DNA of 6,027 nt from an uncultured Saprospiraceae bacterium (GTDB lineage: Bacteria > Bacteroidota > Bacteroidia > Chitinophagales > Saprospiraceae). Below, piece by piece: positions 5,955 to 6,027 of the stretch. Location: the NCBI GenBank assembly GCA_937921525.1, contig CAKZUM010000640.1:1-6027 (forward strand), in the 5' to 3' direction. The notes beneath the pieces are model-generated. The model was given only the letters and a program-made list of their open reading frames with translations. It was not told the DNA's origin and ran no database searches. The position numbers were made by a program, and so were the translations under genes. The stretch's first letter is position 1, and the number at the start of each line of letters is the position of its first letter.

Positions 5955-6027
5955 TTCCTTCGATAATTATAATAATATTACAGACGAATCGCCGTTCTTT
6001 TTAGTTGAAGTCGTTTTAAAACCTAAA

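Larger units (their letters stand above)
5344..6027. other. Right-hand non-coding region with repeats and an orphan promoter
   Basis: In these 684 bases I found only very short reading frames, for example 21 codons at 5492-5557 on the plus strand. Beyond the separately listed repeats there are minor dyads: ATGCCA/TGGCAT at 5492-5513 and AACTTG-A-CAAGTT at 5559-5571. GTAGTTGACA occurs twice (5588-5597, 5795-5804). A minus-strand frame at 6026-5967 could be the tail of a gene beyond the edge, but 19 codons are too few to support it. No tRNA, rRNA or recognised ncRNA was found. Confidence 0.65.

Noticed and set aside
5967..6026. Possible C-terminal tail of a minus-strand gene beyond the right edge
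   Set aside because: Only 19 codons before the stop are visible and another frame is equally open, so it cannot be supported.

Overview
The window looks like a piece of a Bacteroidota chromosome, and possibly of the Saprospiraceae/Chitinophagia side of that phylum. The DNA is AT-rich. The long single-chain PurL has phylum-typical wording in its glutaminase domain (GFSNSDVLGSAKGWAG). Promoter-like sites match the Bacteroidota pattern TTG-N17-23-TAnnTTTG, and starts lack good Shine-Dalgarno sites. The leftmost gene encodes a secreted, cysteine-spaced protein of a kind I associate with Saprospiraceae. The lineage is inferred from these traits and was not tested by any search.

Layout: (1) 1-365, minus strand: the N-terminal 121 codons of an exported cysteine-containing protein that runs off the left edge. 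(2) 366-943: an intergenic stretch with several hairpins, a candidate leftward promoter at 728-758, one arm of a dispersed repeat at 846-875 and the likely purL promoter at 885-892. (3) 944-4615, plus strand: purL, complete, encoding phosphoribosylformylglycinamidine synthase (1223 residues from the preferred start). (4) 4616-4944: a convergent intergenic region packed with inverted repeats, including a 185-bp fold-back that ends two bases before the next gene's stop codon. (5) 4945-5343, minus strand: a small four-helix membrane protein of the DUF1761 type. (6) 5344-6027: no convincing gene; a 66-bp inverted repeat, a nested 36-bp perfect palindrome, an AT palindrome and a strong-looking leftward promoter with no open reading frame behind it.

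The three genes do not form an operon. purL converges with the DUF1761 gene and is divergent from the secreted-protein gene. purL is core purine metabolism and nothing beside it suggests a purine cluster. The unusual content is in the intergenic DNA. Several elements share a TTTTACCA head followed by 8-bp tandem units. One arm lies just upstream of the purL promoter, and two adjacent elements begin directly after its stop codon. I see no defence system, CRISPR array, transposase gene or tRNA. The window does not show a convincing new multi-gene system; the repeat architecture is what merits a second look.
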